Below are positions 16,647-25,579 of a stretch of 64,000 bases of DNA, one piece after another. Position 1 is the first letter of the stretch; each line of letters opens with the position of its first letter. Source of the DNA: Candidatus Zixiibacteriota bacterium (GTDB taxonomy: Bacteria > Zixibacteria > MSB-5A5 > GN15 > FEB-12). Location: the NCBI GenBank assembly GCA_028289585.1, contig JANQPI010000010.1, positions 62,001 through 126,000 of the forward strand. The letters are read 5' to 3'. Below the pieces are notes generated by a model, which was not told the DNA's origin, searched no databases, and saw nothing but the letters and a program-made list of their open reading frames with translations. A program made the position numbers and the translations under genes.

Positions 16647-18698
16647 CTAGGGAAGTAGGAGATCGGGCCAGCGTTCGACCAGCGTGGTACTGTCTTCGGT
16701 CGACACTCCTCGATCGAGAGCGTAGCGAAACGCTGTCCGACCGTTACTCGTGTGACCGGCCATCAGATAGGCTTCGGCTGCCTGCAGGTAGTAGTTCGCC
16801 GTGAACTCGTTCAGGTGGTAGAGACGCGTCACATAGGTGATCGATTGATCCGGATTTCCCGCCTGTAAATGGGCCGAGGCAAGACCAACGAGCGTGTTGA
16901 GATTCAGGCTGTCAATCCGGTACGCCTCCGTGAAGGCGTCGAGCGCGGACTCGTACGCGCGTTGTCGGAGATGAACCGTGCCGACATTGCTGATCGTCTC
17001 GGCGTTATAGGGGTTGAGGCCATCAGCGATCTCAAGAAGCAGTAGGGCGCTGTCGAATGCGTTCCGCTCCGTCAGGCAAACGCCCAGATTGCCGTAGGCG
17101 TCATAAAACAGGGGATTCAACGCAATCGCCCGGCGAAATGAGATCTCCGCCTCGGCGAGGCGACCGGCGACGATCAGTTCCTTGCCGCGATTGTTGTGGG
17201 CGAGTTCGGGGAAGTCTTGAGTTGCCGCGGTCAATTCTCGGGCTGCCGCGGCATGATCGCCGGTCCGCTCGTAGTAGGTGATGAGCAACGAACGGGCGTT
17301 GCGATTGCGGATACGATCAAACTCCAGGTAATTCTTGAAGTGCGCAATGCCGATCTCGGGAGTTGCCTGTGCGATGACCCGTGGTGTCAACACGAGTACC
17401 CCGGCCCAGCACATTAGGCCGGCCGCGGCGAGGTGCATTCGCCCTGATGATTGATTGCTCAATGCGATCAGATAACCAAGAAACGCCAGCGGTACCCCTA
17501 CAATCGAAAACAAGTCCCAGTTGCGTGGCATCCCGATTCCCGGATTGAACACGTAGACCGTTGCCAGCGTCCCGAGCAACATCACAAGGAGGAACACGCG
17601 GTCGGGAGCGGAGACAAGTGACCGTCCCCGCTTGGTAGCTACGACGAAGGCGATGATTGGAAGGCCCGGCAGGAGAAGAATCAGCAAATTGAGGGTGTCG
17701 ACGATGTGCTTGATCGAAAACAGCCAGTCTCCTTCGACGGTGAATTGATCGGGAATGATCGGCAGGAACGCGAAGGTGAAGAAGTACGACGTTGTGTTGA
17801 GGTAGTGGTAGACCGCTAGACCCACGACCACTATGGCTCCCGCGATGATCCAGCGAGTCCGCGGTGCGAGAGCTGCCAGGCGCCTGGCCAGCGATGTATC
17901 CCGGGCGACGAGATAGACGAAACTTGGCAGCAACGCCAAGCCGAAGATATGGAGCAGGGACGCCATAATCAGTGGCACCAGTGCCCACCACGCCGACAGT
18001 TGATTCCGAGTGGCTAAGACGCCGATCCCAGCATAGAGGAGCAGCATGGTGATGAGCAGGGCGTAGTTCTCAACGTAGCCGAACCACATCAGCGCGTAAC
18101 CGGCGGTCATCAGGCCGAGAAAAAACAGAACGCGGCGCAGGGTGTCCGGCCATAAACGTAGTGCCAGGAATCCGGTTACTACCAGCGCCACAACTCCCGA
18201 CCCAACCGCGATGATTCGATACGTAGAGAGCGCTTTCGCTTCTCCGGCCCCCGGAACGACTGAATGAACAACATCAGTGAGGCTCGACGCACCGATGTCC
18301 CATGCCTTCTTCGACTCCACGCCATCGACTAAACGAGCCAGCAACTGGTAGCCATCGCCGAGAAAATGGGTCGCACTTGGGAAGAGCATCCAGGCGGCGG
18401 CCATGAGCATACCGAAGCTTCCAGCGAAGATCAGAAAGCGGCCGGGAGAGACAGCAGCCTCGGATTCCGTTCGTCGGAGGGAGCGAAAGAGGATGAGGGG
18501 AGTTGCTACTGCGAGTACGACCAGTCCGACGAGGACGGGCGTGGAAAGAAAAGCCCACCAATTCACGCCCCAGAGCCTCGCGGTCGGTGCCAGTACCCCC
18601 AATAGTAGCAGCGCGATTAGGACAACATAACCAATGAGACCTGATTGGATCGATGCGGCGTGATCTGATCGACCTTGGCGCTGTCGTTTGGCGGGCAT
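16647..18698 (-). CDS. Polytopic membrane protein with C-terminal TPR domain
   Basis: This 683-residue protein has roughly eleven membrane helices in residues 20-460 and then a soluble end of about 220 residues with tetratricopeptide repeats: NNRGKELIVAGRLAEAEISF, FYDAYGNLGVCLTERNAFDS, AETISNVGTVHLRQRAYESA and LNTLVGLASAHLQAGNPDQS. The overall plan (multi-helix membrane part with an early FLGDGYQLLARL loop, then TPR) recalls glycosyltransferase-like or O-antigen ligase-like membrane proteins with TPR tails in this phylum. I do not see a clear catalytic motif, so the enzyme class is a guess. It stands between creD and another membrane protein gene on the same strand. Confidence 0.72.
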   Translation of the reverse strand: MPAKRQRQGRSDHAASIQSGLIGYVVLIALLLLGVLAPTARLWGVNWWAFLSTPVLVGLVVLAVATPLILFRSLRRTESEAAVSPGRFLIFAGSFGMLMAAAWMLFPSATHFLGDGYQLLARLVDGVESKKAWDIGASSLTDVVHSVVPGAGEAKALSTYRIIAVGSGVVALVVTGFLALRLWPDTLRRVLFFLGLMTAGYALMWFGYVENYALLITMLLLYAGIGVLATRNQLSAWWALVPLIMASLLHIFGLALLPSFVYLVARDTSLARRLAALAPRTRWIIAGAIVVVGLAVYHYLNTTSYFFTFAFLPIIPDQFTVEGDWLFSIKHIVDTLNLLILLLPGLPIIAFVVATKRGRSLVSAPDRVFLLVMLLGTLATVYVFNPGIGMPRNWDLFSIVGVPLAFLGYLIALSNQSSGRMHLAAAGLMCWAGVLVLTPRVIAQATPEIGIAHFKNYLEFDRIRNRNARSLLITYYERTGDHAAAARELTAATQDFPELAHNNRGKELIVAGRLAEAEISFRRAIALNPLFYDAYGNLGVCLTERNAFDSALLLLEIADGLNPYNAETISNVGTVHLRQRAYESALDAFTEAYRIDSLNLNTLVGLASAHLQAGNPDQSITYVTRLYHLNEFTANYYLQAAEAYLMAGHTSNGRTAFRYALDRGVSTEDSTTLVERWPDLLLP

Positions 18699-18771
18699 GA
18701 TGAATCCGGATTTGCCTGTGAAGATCTGACAACAGTATAGGCTTCGCTGCTATCCGGCGCCAGCGGAGCTG

Positions 18772-19527
18772 CTACGGCAACGGAATCAGCGGACTAGCCT
18801 TGGCCGCTTGCCACCACACCCAGACAAAAAGTCCGACGATCAGACCAGCGACAGCAAAGACTGCGACCATCGACCAGGCGGTAGAGCGCTCGAAATCATT
18901 GCCGCCGCTGGCGACATAGCCGGCGAACGGGATAATCTGCAGGGCATGAAGACCCACGAAGTGGGCTATGCGCAGGTCACCATGCTGGGTACTCCAATTC
19001 ACAAATGGAAGCCCCGGGCCACCGTCGGTACCTCCCACCGAGTGGCTCAGGCGGGAGGCGATCAGGAAGCCTTGCATGCTGGCGGCTAGAAAGACTATCA
19101 GGCCTAGACGGATACCCCATGCATAGGCAGGAGTGAGCGTGGGTACGTCGCGGAAAAACAGGATCAAGACAACCACCAGTGCAACCGTGTTGATGGCCAC
19201 TGCGACGCCCATGATGCTGAAGACCACCGAATCGAACGGTGTCGCATTGTTGAAGTGCGACGTGGTACCGCGGAGCGACTGCAGAGAAATCAGGATAATT
19301 TCAATCAACATTGTGCCGGCAATCGTGTAGCTGATGGGTATCAGCACGCGGTTGTTGTTCGTCAGGTAGGAGAGGAAGAGCGCAATCGTGACGAGATAGA
19401 TCGAAATTGACACCGCGAACTTAAGCGGCTTCACCCACGGATTGATCCCGAGGATCGTACGGGAATCAACGATCAGGCCGATCGCCATACCAACCGCCAG
19501 CGTAACATGAATAAGCGCCGTCAGCAT
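18772..19527 (-). CDS. Seven-helix membrane protein of unknown function
   Basis: This 251-residue protein has about seven hydrophobic segments and polar landmarks GINPWVKPLKFAVSISIY, GTTSHFNNATPFDSVVFSI, STQHGDLRIAHFVGLHALQI and a last helix ending VWVWWQAAKA. The His/Asn residues within the helices (TSHFN, HGDLRIAHF, GLHALQ) could bind metal or heme, but I know no characterised member. The ATG 19527 has no clear ribosome site, and the frame stays open upstream (RLTIEIIADLYRKQP precedes it), so the true start may be an upstream non-ATG codon. Confidence 0.65.
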   Translation of the reverse strand: MLTALIHVTLAVGMAIGLIVDSRTILGINPWVKPLKFAVSISIYLVTIALFLSYLTNNNRVLIPISYTIAGTMLIEIILISLQSLRGTTSHFNNATPFDSVVFSIMGVAVAINTVALVVVLILFFRDVPTLTPAYAWGIRLGLIVFLAASMQGFLIASRLSHSVGGTDGGPGLPFVNWSTQHGDLRIAHFVGLHALQIIPFAGYVASGGNDFERSTAWSMVAVFAVAGLIVGLFVWVWWQAAKASPLIPLP

Positions 19528-19775
19528 GATGGCCGGCTGTTTGCGGTAGAGGTCAGCGATGATTTCGATCGTCAGTCGTCTCCAGCTTACGGTTCCGAGT
19601 CTGCCAGGTTGGCACCCACGGCCGGATGTCTAAGTTCAGGGTCACTCCTGGACAACACCGACTGATATTTCAATGTTCTTCGGGCAATTCTACTTCCTTT
19701 TGGTTCAATAGGGTAGCATGCTGCCCTCGCTTTCGACGACAGAAGTTTCTCCGACCTGTAAAGGTGCCCTTCCTG

Positions 19776-20804
19776 ATGTCTCATCATGCAACCGCTACCG
19801 CCGTAGCTCCGTCCCCTGCTCTCACCAAACGCGTCGCTGCCTACCAGAAGCCGAGTCGAGGACGCGCAATCTGGCAGCTTGTCAATACTCTTGGTCCGTA
19901 CGTGCTGACCTGGGTAGCTGCCTGGTATGCCTTCCAAATCTCGCCGTGGTTAACGATTCTGCCCATTATCCTGCTCGCCTTCCTGACGATCCGGACGTTC
20001 ATCCTTTTTCACGATTGTGGTCACATGTCGTTCTTCCCCTCACGGCGGGCCAATAACATCTGGGGCATTATCCTCGGCATCCTCACCTTTACGCCGTACA
20101 ACTACTGGCATGCCGGACATGCTCGCCATCATGCGACATCGGCGAATCTCGACAAGCGGGGATTCGGTGACGTCTGGATGCTCACCGTGCGCGAGTATTA
20201 TGACGCCTCCCCCAAGGAGCAGCGAAAGTATCGCATGTATCGCAATCCGTTCATGATGTTTCTCCTTGGCCCACTGTTGATCATTCTGGTCAACAATCGC
20301 ACGGTCACGCGTAACGCCTCAGCGAAAGAGAAGCGGAATATCCTGATCACCAATATTGGGATCGTGGTCGTAGGTGTTACCCTGTCGCTCTTGATCGGGT
20401 GGCAGGAGTACCTGTTGATTCAGTTCGGGTCACTTTACCTGGGATTGGTCATGGGCGTCTGGCTGTTCTACGTGCAGCATCAGTTCGAAGACGTGTACTG
20501 GACGCGCCAGGAGAACTGGGATTTTGTGCGTGCGGCTTTGGAGGGTGGATCGTTCTATGACTTGCCGCCTGTGTTCCGCTGGTTCACCGGTTCAATCGGC
20601 TACCACCACGTTCACCATCTCAACTCACGAATACCCAATTATCATCTTGCCGCCTGCCATGAGGCAATTCCTGAACTGCAGGACTGCCCACGCATTAACT
20701 TCTTCACGAGTTTGAAGGCTTTGAACTACCGCCTGCTCGATGAGGACACCGGTCGCATGGTCAATTACCGCGAGGCGCGGGAACTCATGGCGTCTCGGGC
20801 GTAG
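19776..20804 (+). CDS. Fatty acid desaturase
   Basis: This 342-residue integral membrane di-iron enzyme introduces a double bond into acyl chains, adjusting membrane fluidity. All three histidine clusters are present: HDCGH at 79-83, HAGHARHH at 112-119 and HHVHH at 277-281. Membrane segments flank them (VLTWVAAWYAFQ, LTILPIILLAFLTI, ILITNIGIVVVGVTLSLLI, GSLYLGLVMGVWLFYVQ). ATG 19776 is chosen over a longer upstream frame because family members begin shortly before the first helix and an AAAGGTG lies nearby. The nitrilase gene starts 24 bases downstream on the same strand. Regiospecificity cannot be read here. Confidence 0.93.
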   Translation: MSHHATATAVAPSPALTKRVAAYQKPSRGRAIWQLVNTLGPYVLTWVAAWYAFQISPWLTILPIILLAFLTIRTFILFHDCGHMSFFPSRRANNIWGIILGILTFTPYNYWHAGHARHHATSANLDKRGFGDVWMLTVREYYDASPKEQRKYRMYRNPFMMFLLGPLLIILVNNRTVTRNASAKEKRNILITNIGIVVVGVTLSLLIGWQEYLLIQFGSLYLGLVMGVWLFYVQHQFEDVYWTRQENWDFVRAALEGGSFYDLPPVFRWFTGSIGYHHVHHLNSRIPNYHLAACHEAIPELQDCPRINFFTSLKALNYRLLDEDTGRMVNYREARELMASRA

Positions 20805-20828
20805 GTGCTTAAGCATCGGTAGGCGATA

Positions 20829-21800
20829 GTGAGCAATCCGGATCACCTAACCGTTGCCCTGGCCCAACTGACGCCCGTCTGGACCGACCGAAGCGGCACC
20901 CTCGATAAAGTAACCGCGACTATTGCCGATGCCGCCGCACGCGGCGCCGAGGTGGTTGCTTTCCCCGAAGCTTTTGTTCCCGGTTATCCGTTCTGGGTTG
21001 AGCGTCTCGACGGTGCACGTTTCGATTCACCTCTGCAAAAGAAGCTATTCGCACACTACGTTGATCAGTCCGTAACGATCGAAGCGGGACATCTGGCATC
21101 GGTGACGCAGGCGGCGAATCAGCACAGCCTCACCGTCGTCCTCGGCATTATCGAACGGCCGTCGGACCGTGGCGAGTCGCTGTACGCATCCGTGGTCTGG
21201 ATCAATCCCCAGGGGGTTATTGAGTCGACGCATCGCAAACTCATGCCGACCTACGACGAGCGTCTTGTCTGGTCTCCGGGGGATGGACACGGGCTGGTCA
21301 CGCATTCACTGGGCGCGTTTACCGGCGGTGCGCTCAACTGCTGGGAGAATTGGCTCCCGCTCGTTCGCGCTTCTCTCTACGCACAAGGAGAGGATTTACA
21401 TGTTGCGATCTGGCCGGGCTCCCGCCGCAACACCGAGGACATCACGCGGTTCATGGCCCGAGAGGCGCGGTCGTACGTACTATCTGTTTCCGCGCTGATG
21501 TCGCGCGACACGATCCCCGATACCTTCCCCGCTGCCGCGGAGCTGCGCGCGTTGCCAGCTGAGGCGTATACCGACGGCGGCTCGTGCATCGCTGCCCCCG
21601 ACGGTACGTGGGTCGTCGAGCCGGTCGTTGATCGTGAAGAGCTGATTGTTGCCGAACTCGACCATGGATGCGTGCGCGAGGAACGGCAGAATATGGACGT
21701 TGCCGGACACTATTCTCGCCCCGATGTTACGCAGCTACGAGTCGATCGCCGTCGCCAAACGACGGCCTCGTTTGTCGACGCCGATAACTCGTCAGAATGA
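20829..21800 (+). CDS. Nitrilase-family carbon-nitrogen hydrolase
   Basis: This 323-residue cytosolic hydrolase has the Glu-Lys-Cys catalytic set in the expected places: E47 (FPEAFVPGYP), K137 (HRKLMPTYDERLVW) and C171 (GALNCWENWLP). The GYPFW after the Glu and LNCWEN around the Cys are typical of true nitrilases (nitrile to carboxylic acid plus ammonia) rather than amidases. GTG 20829 is the start; it lies 24 bases after the desaturase stop, so the two could share an mRNA. The C-terminal 25 residues are polar and probably disordered. Substrate range unknown. Confidence 0.9.
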   Translation: MSNPDHLTVALAQLTPVWTDRSGTLDKVTATIADAAARGAEVVAFPEAFVPGYPFWVERLDGARFDSPLQKKLFAHYVDQSVTIEAGHLASVTQAANQHSLTVVLGIIERPSDRGESLYASVVWINPQGVIESTHRKLMPTYDERLVWSPGDGHGLVTHSLGAFTGGALNCWENWLPLVRASLYAQGEDLHVAIWPGSRRNTEDITRFMAREARSYVLSVSALMSRDTIPDTFPAAAELRALPAEAYTDGGSCIAAPDGTWVVEPVVDREELIVAELDHGCVREERQNMDVAGHYSRPDVTQLRVDRRRQTTASFVDADNSSE

Positions 21801-21835
21801 AGCGGTCGTAGCTGTTCGAAAGAGAGTGACAATCG

Positions 21836-23551
21836 TCACCAGCTGCCGCCGCCACCCCCCCCACCGCCACCGCCGGAGAATCCACCCCCGCCGCTGCTGG
21901 AACCGAGTCCACTGCCTCGTGGAGCGGAATAGACGGTCTGTCCGAACGCGCTCGTTGCCTGGTTGATCGAGTGAGCGAAAGCCATTGGAGCGATCATCTG
22001 ATGCGTTCCGATCGGAACATACCATGACGGTGGTTCGAGCGTGAGGTCCTTAAACGCCTCGGCCCATTGGTCGGTAACGTTGAGCGCGATGGCGTAGGGA
22101 AGATACTCGTAGAAGACCGACGGTCCGAGCCGTTCGATGCGGTCTTTGTCGGCTCGGGTCATGAACTCTTGAAAACCAACGATATAGTTGCGGGTGCGGG
22201 CACCCTTGACAGTCTTTGCTGGCATCACAACGCCAAATCCGATGATGATACCCGCTGTCGCTAAAGCGGCGATGACACCATAGATCGGTGACAGGGATGC
22301 GGTGAGAAATGTGATCACCATCAGGAAAACGAAACTGACGACCGCTACACCAACCCACATTGTCTGTACCGAACTTGGGGATCGCAGGAAATACCCGCCG
22401 TCGACCAGCATGCGTGTGGCCGCTCGATATATCCCGGGGAGGTGTGTGTAGAATTTCTTCTTGAGATCAGAGATCATGACCTGATCACCGCCCTCAGCGA
22501 AGAGTCCCGCAAACACCAGCGCTTCGACTGGTCCTAAACCATCATCGGCCTGCTTCAATCGCGTTAACTCGTAGTCGGTAGCATCGAACAGCAACCGATC
22601 GACCTTCTTTTCCTCGATGCGTAGATACCCCTTGGCTCCAAGGGACATAATTGCCGCAGTAAGGTCGCGCTGATCGAAACGCTCGTCGACAAGTGTCCCA
22701 ACCAGGGCCGGGGTCAGAGGTGCGCCCTTCTCCTCCGGCGGTCGATACTGCACGGCGATGGCGGCCTGAACCACCGGGTCCCGTCCTTTTGTCCACCACT
22801 CCCGCCACATGTAGACGAGCGCGAGCAGAGGAAAGAGCAATAACCAGCTCCCATTCGGAATGACACTGTAGCGAAGACGGTCCCACCAGGTCGGCGCGGC
22901 GATAGCACCCTTGGGCCAACCGACGGCAATCGTCATCCCTTCATAGGCATCGAGAGATCGCAGGGACACAAACCGAGCGCTGTTTTCATCTACATCGGCC
23001 CGGCAGGCAGCCTCGCGAGCGCCGTACCCTCCGGTGTAGCACGCTGTCTCAAGCTCAGAAACGACTTTGCTCAACTCGAGAGTGACTTCGGCGGTGACTC
23101 GCCCGATCGAGGTTCCCCAACCGTTACCGGTGACGTTCCAGTAGAGTTCATCGTGGTCGTCGAGAAACAGCAGGATATTCTCGATCGTGTAGGTAATGGC
23201 GTACACCTGCCGACCGGAAACGTAGATATCAGGATCTCCGATACGGATTCGGATTTCAGAGCCTTCGCGAAGCACTTTGTACGGCCGGCGATTGCCGTGA
23301 CCATCGGTCACGCTCTTGACCGATATCGGCGCATAACGATCGCTGCCGATGTCCGACTGGTAACGAACGGGAAGGTCACGGAAGATACCGCGACGGGCTC
23401 GACGGAAATCAACCGTGATCGTTTCAGTCACAGTCACGGTGCCATTGGGAGCGATCGAGATACTGGCGTCAAACTGATCAATCGTAAAGAACTCGGCGGA
23501 GAGCGGACCCGTCAGGATCGCCAGTCCGATGGCAATCAGGAGCGGACGCAC
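21836..23551 (-). CDS. DUF2207 membrane protein with glycine-rich tail
   Basis: This 571-residue protein has a signal peptide (MRPLLIAIGLAILTGPLSA) and an extracytoplasmic DUF2207 domain (FTIDQFDASISIAPNGTVTV, RRGIFRDLPVRY), which is followed by one helix (about 235-252), a cytosolic stretch (EALVFAGLF, DLKKKFYTHLPGIYRA) and two more helices (about 390-440). The end is SSSGGGGFSGGGGGGGGGGSW-like, a low-complexity tail typical of this family. The start is GTG 23551 and its first base is the last base of the lemA stop codon (TAGTG), so translation is coupled. Function is unknown; in other bacteria this pair is linked to the cell envelope. Confidence 0.88.
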   Translation of the reverse strand: MRPLLIAIGLAILTGPLSAEFFTIDQFDASISIAPNGTVTVTETITVDFRRARRGIFRDLPVRYQSDIGSDRYAPISVKSVTDGHGNRRPYKVLREGSEIRIRIGDPDIYVSGRQVYAITYTIENILLFLDDHDELYWNVTGNGWGTSIGRVTAEVTLELSKVVSELETACYTGGYGAREAACRADVDENSARFVSLRSLDAYEGMTIAVGWPKGAIAAPTWWDRLRYSVIPNGSWLLLFPLLALVYMWREWWTKGRDPVVQAAIAVQYRPPEEKGAPLTPALVGTLVDERFDQRDLTAAIMSLGAKGYLRIEEKKVDRLLFDATDYELTRLKQADDGLGPVEALVFAGLFAEGGDQVMISDLKKKFYTHLPGIYRAATRMLVDGGYFLRSPSSVQTMWVGVAVVSFVFLMVITFLTASLSPIYGVIAALATAGIIIGFGVVMPAKTVKGARTRNYIVGFQEFMTRADKDRIERLGPSVFYEYLPYAIALNVTDQWAEAFKDLTLEPPSWYVPIGTHQMIAPMAFAHSINQATSAFGQTVYSAPRGSGLGSSSGGGGFSGGGGGGGGGGSW

Positions 23552-24108
23552 TACGAGAAATCCGGTTTGATGGGGTTCCGCTCCGCCGGGGAATCGAGTT
23601 CGAAGAACTCCCGCTTCAGGAAGCGAAAGAGATTGGCAATGATGTTTGACGGAAAGAGATCGACCCGCGTGTTGTAATCCCGAACAACCGCATTGTAGTA
23701 CCGTCGCGCTCCCTCAATATCATCTTCAATCCGCTCAAACTGTGCTTGGAGCTCTACGAAATTGGTGTTCGCTTTGAGATCGGGATATGCTTCGGAGAGT
23801 GCAAAGAGCGACTTGAGCGCACCCGTGAGGAAGTTTTCTGACTTGGCCTGATCACCAGGATTCCCGGCAGCCATCGCCTGCGAGCGAGCGCTGATAACGG
23901 CATCAAGCGTTTCCCGCTCATGTTTGGCGTAGCCCTTAACCGTCTCAACGAGACTCGGTACGAGATCGTAACGCTTCTTAAGCTGGACGTCGATATCCGA
24001 CCAGGCCGATTCAGCGGCAACTCGCAGGCGGGCCAGGCCGTTATAGATACCGGCGATGAGCATTCCCGCACCGATCAGGAGGCCGGTTCCGATTATCCAA
24101 CCAAGCAT
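23551..24108 (-). CDS. lemA: LemA family protein
   Basis: This 185-residue protein has one N-terminal membrane helix (LGWIIGTGLLIGAGMLIAGIY) and a helical domain with the LemA signatures AWSDIDVQLKKRYDLVPSLV, VKGYAKHE, LKANTNFVELQAQFERIEDD, ARRYYNAVVRDYNTRVDLFP. It probably sits at the inner membrane with the helical bundle outside. ATG 24108 is preferred to an upstream start at 24141 because GGGAG lies just before it. It is the first gene of a two-gene operon with DUF2207. No histidine-kinase feature is present despite the historic name. Confidence 0.92.
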   Translation of the reverse strand: MLGWIIGTGLLIGAGMLIAGIYNGLARLRVAAESAWSDIDVQLKKRYDLVPSLVETVKGYAKHERETLDAVISARSQAMAAGNPGDQAKSENFLTGALKSLFALSEAYPDLKANTNFVELQAQFERIEDDIEGARRYYNAVVRDYNTRVDLFPSNIIANLFRFLKREFFELDSPAERNPIKPDFS

Positions 24109-24263
24109 ACCTACTCCCTTCTTGTGGTCCCCCGTGACCAACTCCTACCGAACGTACCCGACGGGCGACGCATTATTCATGACCGTCGATTCCAAGGCAA
24201 CTTGTGCCGATAACGTGAATAGCCGTCGGCTCATGACTGGCGCCGGCATATAACGGTAACCCT

Positions 24264-25355
24264 ATGATGATGACCCGACTTCCACGCCTTGTCTACTTCA
24301 TATTGGTGCTCATCGTTACCACTGAGGGGAGCCTCGCGGTAACCTGTGACTACTGTTCTAAGGAGATAACGGGTCGGTACATTCAGATTGGCGAGTTCAC
24401 GTTTCATCCGCACCACTGGAAGTGCGGTGCCTGCCGCCAGCCGATCGGCGACCAGCCGTACTACGTGCAGGATAGCATGTGGTTTGATTCAACCTGCTTT
24501 GCCAATCTTCGAGCGCCTCGATGTGGGGAATGTGCCCGACCGATTCTTGATCTGGCGGTGATTTCAAACGGTCAGAAGTACCATCAGTCGTGCTACGACC
24601 GTTCCCACGGCGGGCAATGCCTCGTCTGTCAACAACCCGTCCGTGGTGCGTTCTATCGGGATCGGGATGGTCGCGTCGTGTGCGCCGATCACAAAGAAGA
24701 GGGTCGGGCCTGTTTCGTCTGCAACCGCTTTAGTTCGCCTTGGGTTGGTTCGGGGACAGTGACTCTCGACGACGGACGGTACGCCTGTGCCACGTGTCGG
24801 GCAACGGAGATTACTGACGATCGGCAGGGGATGCAGATTGCCCGCGACGTGCTAGAGGAGTTGGCCGATCTCGGTGTCGAGTTTGATGCCGATTTCGATC
24901 TGGAACTGGTCGATCGACCAACCCTGGTGCGTAAGGCGGACCAGTTTGGCCATTACACGACTGGTTTGACGGTCCGAAAGGAATACAGCTCGGCGTTCGG
25001 ACTCGTTCGGCGGATCGACTACGATATTTTCGTCCTCGACCACCTCCCCGAGACGTTTTTCCGTGAGGTGGTCGCCCATGAGTTGATGCATGTCTGGTTC
25101 CACGAGCAGGCACCCGACGTAACCGACCTTATCATTATAGAGGGGACGTGTGAGTACGTTGCTAGCCTCCTCCTGGAGCGGTCCCCGGCTCTCGATGCAC
25201 CATACTTTCTTGAGCGGATGCGTTCACGACCGGATCCGATCTACGGAGCCGGGTACCGCCTGGTTGCCGCTCAGCTGGCCGATCGGCCCCTCGATGACTG
25301 GTTGAACGCTCTCCGCCATAACACCTTCGCGGACTTTGATTTCACCACGGAATAG
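24264..25355 (+). CDS. Secreted LIM-domain protein with DA1-like metallopeptidase domain
   Basis: This 363-residue protein starts with a signal-like helix (LPRLVYFILVLIVTTEGSLA), so it should be exported. Residues 28-180 hold LIM-type zinc modules: C28-x2-C31 with HHWKC54-x2-C57, C87-x2-C90 with H107-x2-C110, C119-x2-C122 with C140-x2-H143, and C150-x2-C153 with C175-x2-C178. The C-terminal half has a zinc-peptidase site, HELMH (272-276), with E293 or E297 in IIEGTCEYVASLLLE as the likely third ligand. This order, LIM then HExxH then EGxC, matches plant DA1-family peptidases that cut ubiquitin-pathway proteins. Bacterial members exist in databases but are scarcely studied. An exported form cannot meet cytosolic ubiquitin, so its target is unknown. 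Confidence 0.83.
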   Translation: MMMTRLPRLVYFILVLIVTTEGSLAVTCDYCSKEITGRYIQIGEFTFHPHHWKCGACRQPIGDQPYYVQDSMWFDSTCFANLRAPRCGECARPILDLAVISNGQKYHQSCYDRSHGGQCLVCQQPVRGAFYRDRDGRVVCADHKEEGRACFVCNRFSSPWVGSGTVTLDDGRYACATCRATEITDDRQGMQIARDVLEELADLGVEFDADFDLELVDRPTLVRKADQFGHYTTGLTVRKEYSSAFGLVRRIDYDIFVLDHLPETFFREVVAHELMHVWFHEQAPDVTDLIIIEGTCEYVASLLLERSPALDAPYFLERMRSRPDPIYGAGYRLVAAQLADRPLDDWLNALRHNTFADFDFTTE

Positions 25356-25579
25356 CGCCATCGCGCTCGGTTTTCGCTTTCATCGGTCGGATCTGCGCCG
25401 CCCGTCTCGGCCGATGTTAAGCCGAATTTAATCCTTACTCTTTTCTATCTGATTGTCCCACAAGAGGAAAATCGTCATCCTTGTGCGAAAAATCACAAAG
25501 AAATACTTGCGTTCATTGGTCCGGTATAGCGATCATGATCCATGACACTGCGATGACAGAGACGCAGGGAGTGAGGATT

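Noticed and set aside
21855-21862. Run of eight C in the glycine-rich tail of DUF2207 as a phase-variation tract
   Set aside because: It is short, falls in the last codons, and is explained by repeated Gly codons.
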